A DNA stretch of 5,802 nucleotides. Source: Arenicellales bacterium (GTDB lineage: Bacteria > Pseudomonadota > Gammaproteobacteria > BMS3Bbin11). The notes beneath the pieces are model-generated. The model saw nothing but the letters and a program-made list of their open reading frames with translations, ran no database searches and was not told where the DNA came from. Position numbers and translations under genes: made by a program. Positions 5,628 to 5,802 of the stretch are shown piece by piece. Position 1 is the first letter of the stretch, and each line of letters starts with the position of its first letter. The stretch is from assembly GCA_029287965.1 (NCBI GenBank), contig JARFQC010000132.1, forward strand, positions 1 through 5,802, given 5' to 3'.

Positions 5628-5802
5628 TTACTTGCTGGTGATCGACAAGTTCTCCGACAAGCCGCTCTCATCATCATCCTGCCAGGTGATGCGGATATTG
5701 ATACGGTGACGCCGGTCATCGCGGGAACCGGTGATCTTCAGGTTCAGCAGTCCCTCCGGGTGCATGACGATCTCACCGCGTTCATCGCTGAACTTGACCT
5801 TG
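5628..5802 (-). CDS. Partial gene, 3' end only (57 residues), unknown function
   Basis: On the minus strand an open frame enters from the right edge and ends at TAA (5630-5628). The visible 57 residues include KVKFSDERGEIVMHPEGLL, then TGSRDDRRHRINIRITWQDD, and end in LSENLSITSK. The pattern of alternating hydrophobic residues (INIRITW) suggests a beta-strand-rich, soluble or exported C-terminus. There is no transmembrane segment and no metal-binding or catalytic motif. I do not recognise the family; a prepilin-like C-terminal strand is one weak resemblance. The reality of the frame is supported by the homologous copy at 292-396, whose differences are mostly at third positions with one whole-codon gap and an identical stop. 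Its orientation is that of the operon, 683 bases upstream of the gamma start, with the MITE between. Confidence 0.7.
   Translation of the reverse strand, partial: KVKFSDERGEIVMHPEGLLNLKITGSRDDRRHRINIRITWQDDDESGLSENLSITSK

Noticed and set aside
5317..5709. 130-residue plus-strand open frame with a signal-peptide-like stretch
   Set aside because: It runs antisense through the right-edge gene tail. The paired copy at 292-396 shows third-position changes in the minus-strand frame, so the minus strand is the coding one there. No RBS or family motif was seen.

Overview
The window carries one compact four-gene operon on the minus strand (positions 4944 down to 442) encoding a multi-subunit 2-oxoacid:ferredoxin oxidoreductase of the pyruvate type. 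The order is gamma, alpha, beta, then a 545-residue flavoprotein that joins a GltD-like NAD(P)H/FAD module to a C-terminal 2[4Fe-4S] ferredoxin. The genes overlap or lie 2 to 6 bases apart, so they almost certainly share one transcript. The thiamine-diphosphate subunits would oxidise a 2-oxoacid (pyruvate most likely) with coenzyme A to acyl-CoA and CO2. The fused ferredoxin would pass electrons to or from FAD and NAD(P), so the enzyme may work as a 2-oxoacid:NAD(P) oxidoreductase, or in reverse as a carboxylating synthase.

Layout from left to right: 1-291 is non-coding with no recognisable gene. 292-441 is a degraded gene tail on the minus strand, in the same reading frame as the flavoprotein and directly after its stop. 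442-2079 is the flavoprotein/ferredoxin fusion, 2086-3111 the beta subunit, 3114-4370 the alpha subunit (TTG start) and 4354-4944 the gamma subunit. 4945-5031 is the short leader. 5032-5182 is a 151-bp MITE-like element with 17-bp perfect terminal inverted repeats and a CTAA target duplication, the signature of an IS5-family non-autonomous element. 5187-5627 is intergenic. 5628-5802 is the 3' end of a minus-strand gene of unknown function that runs off the window.

The tail of that last gene and the remnant at 292-396 are homologous: about 80% nucleotide identity and 25 of 34 residues by hand count, with substitutions concentrated at third codon positions. The oxidoreductase operon is therefore flanked by two same-orientation copies of one gene end, which suggests duplication or insertion at this locus.

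The organism is a bacterium. The style of the operon, moderate GC and the IS5-type MITE suggest a proteobacterium, perhaps an autotrophic or sulfur-oxidising gammaproteobacterium, but this is inferred from family resemblance and cannot be settled from the window. The core enzyme family is known. The less usual items are the built-in NAD(P) module, the duplicated gene tails and the MITE at the operon's 5' end.
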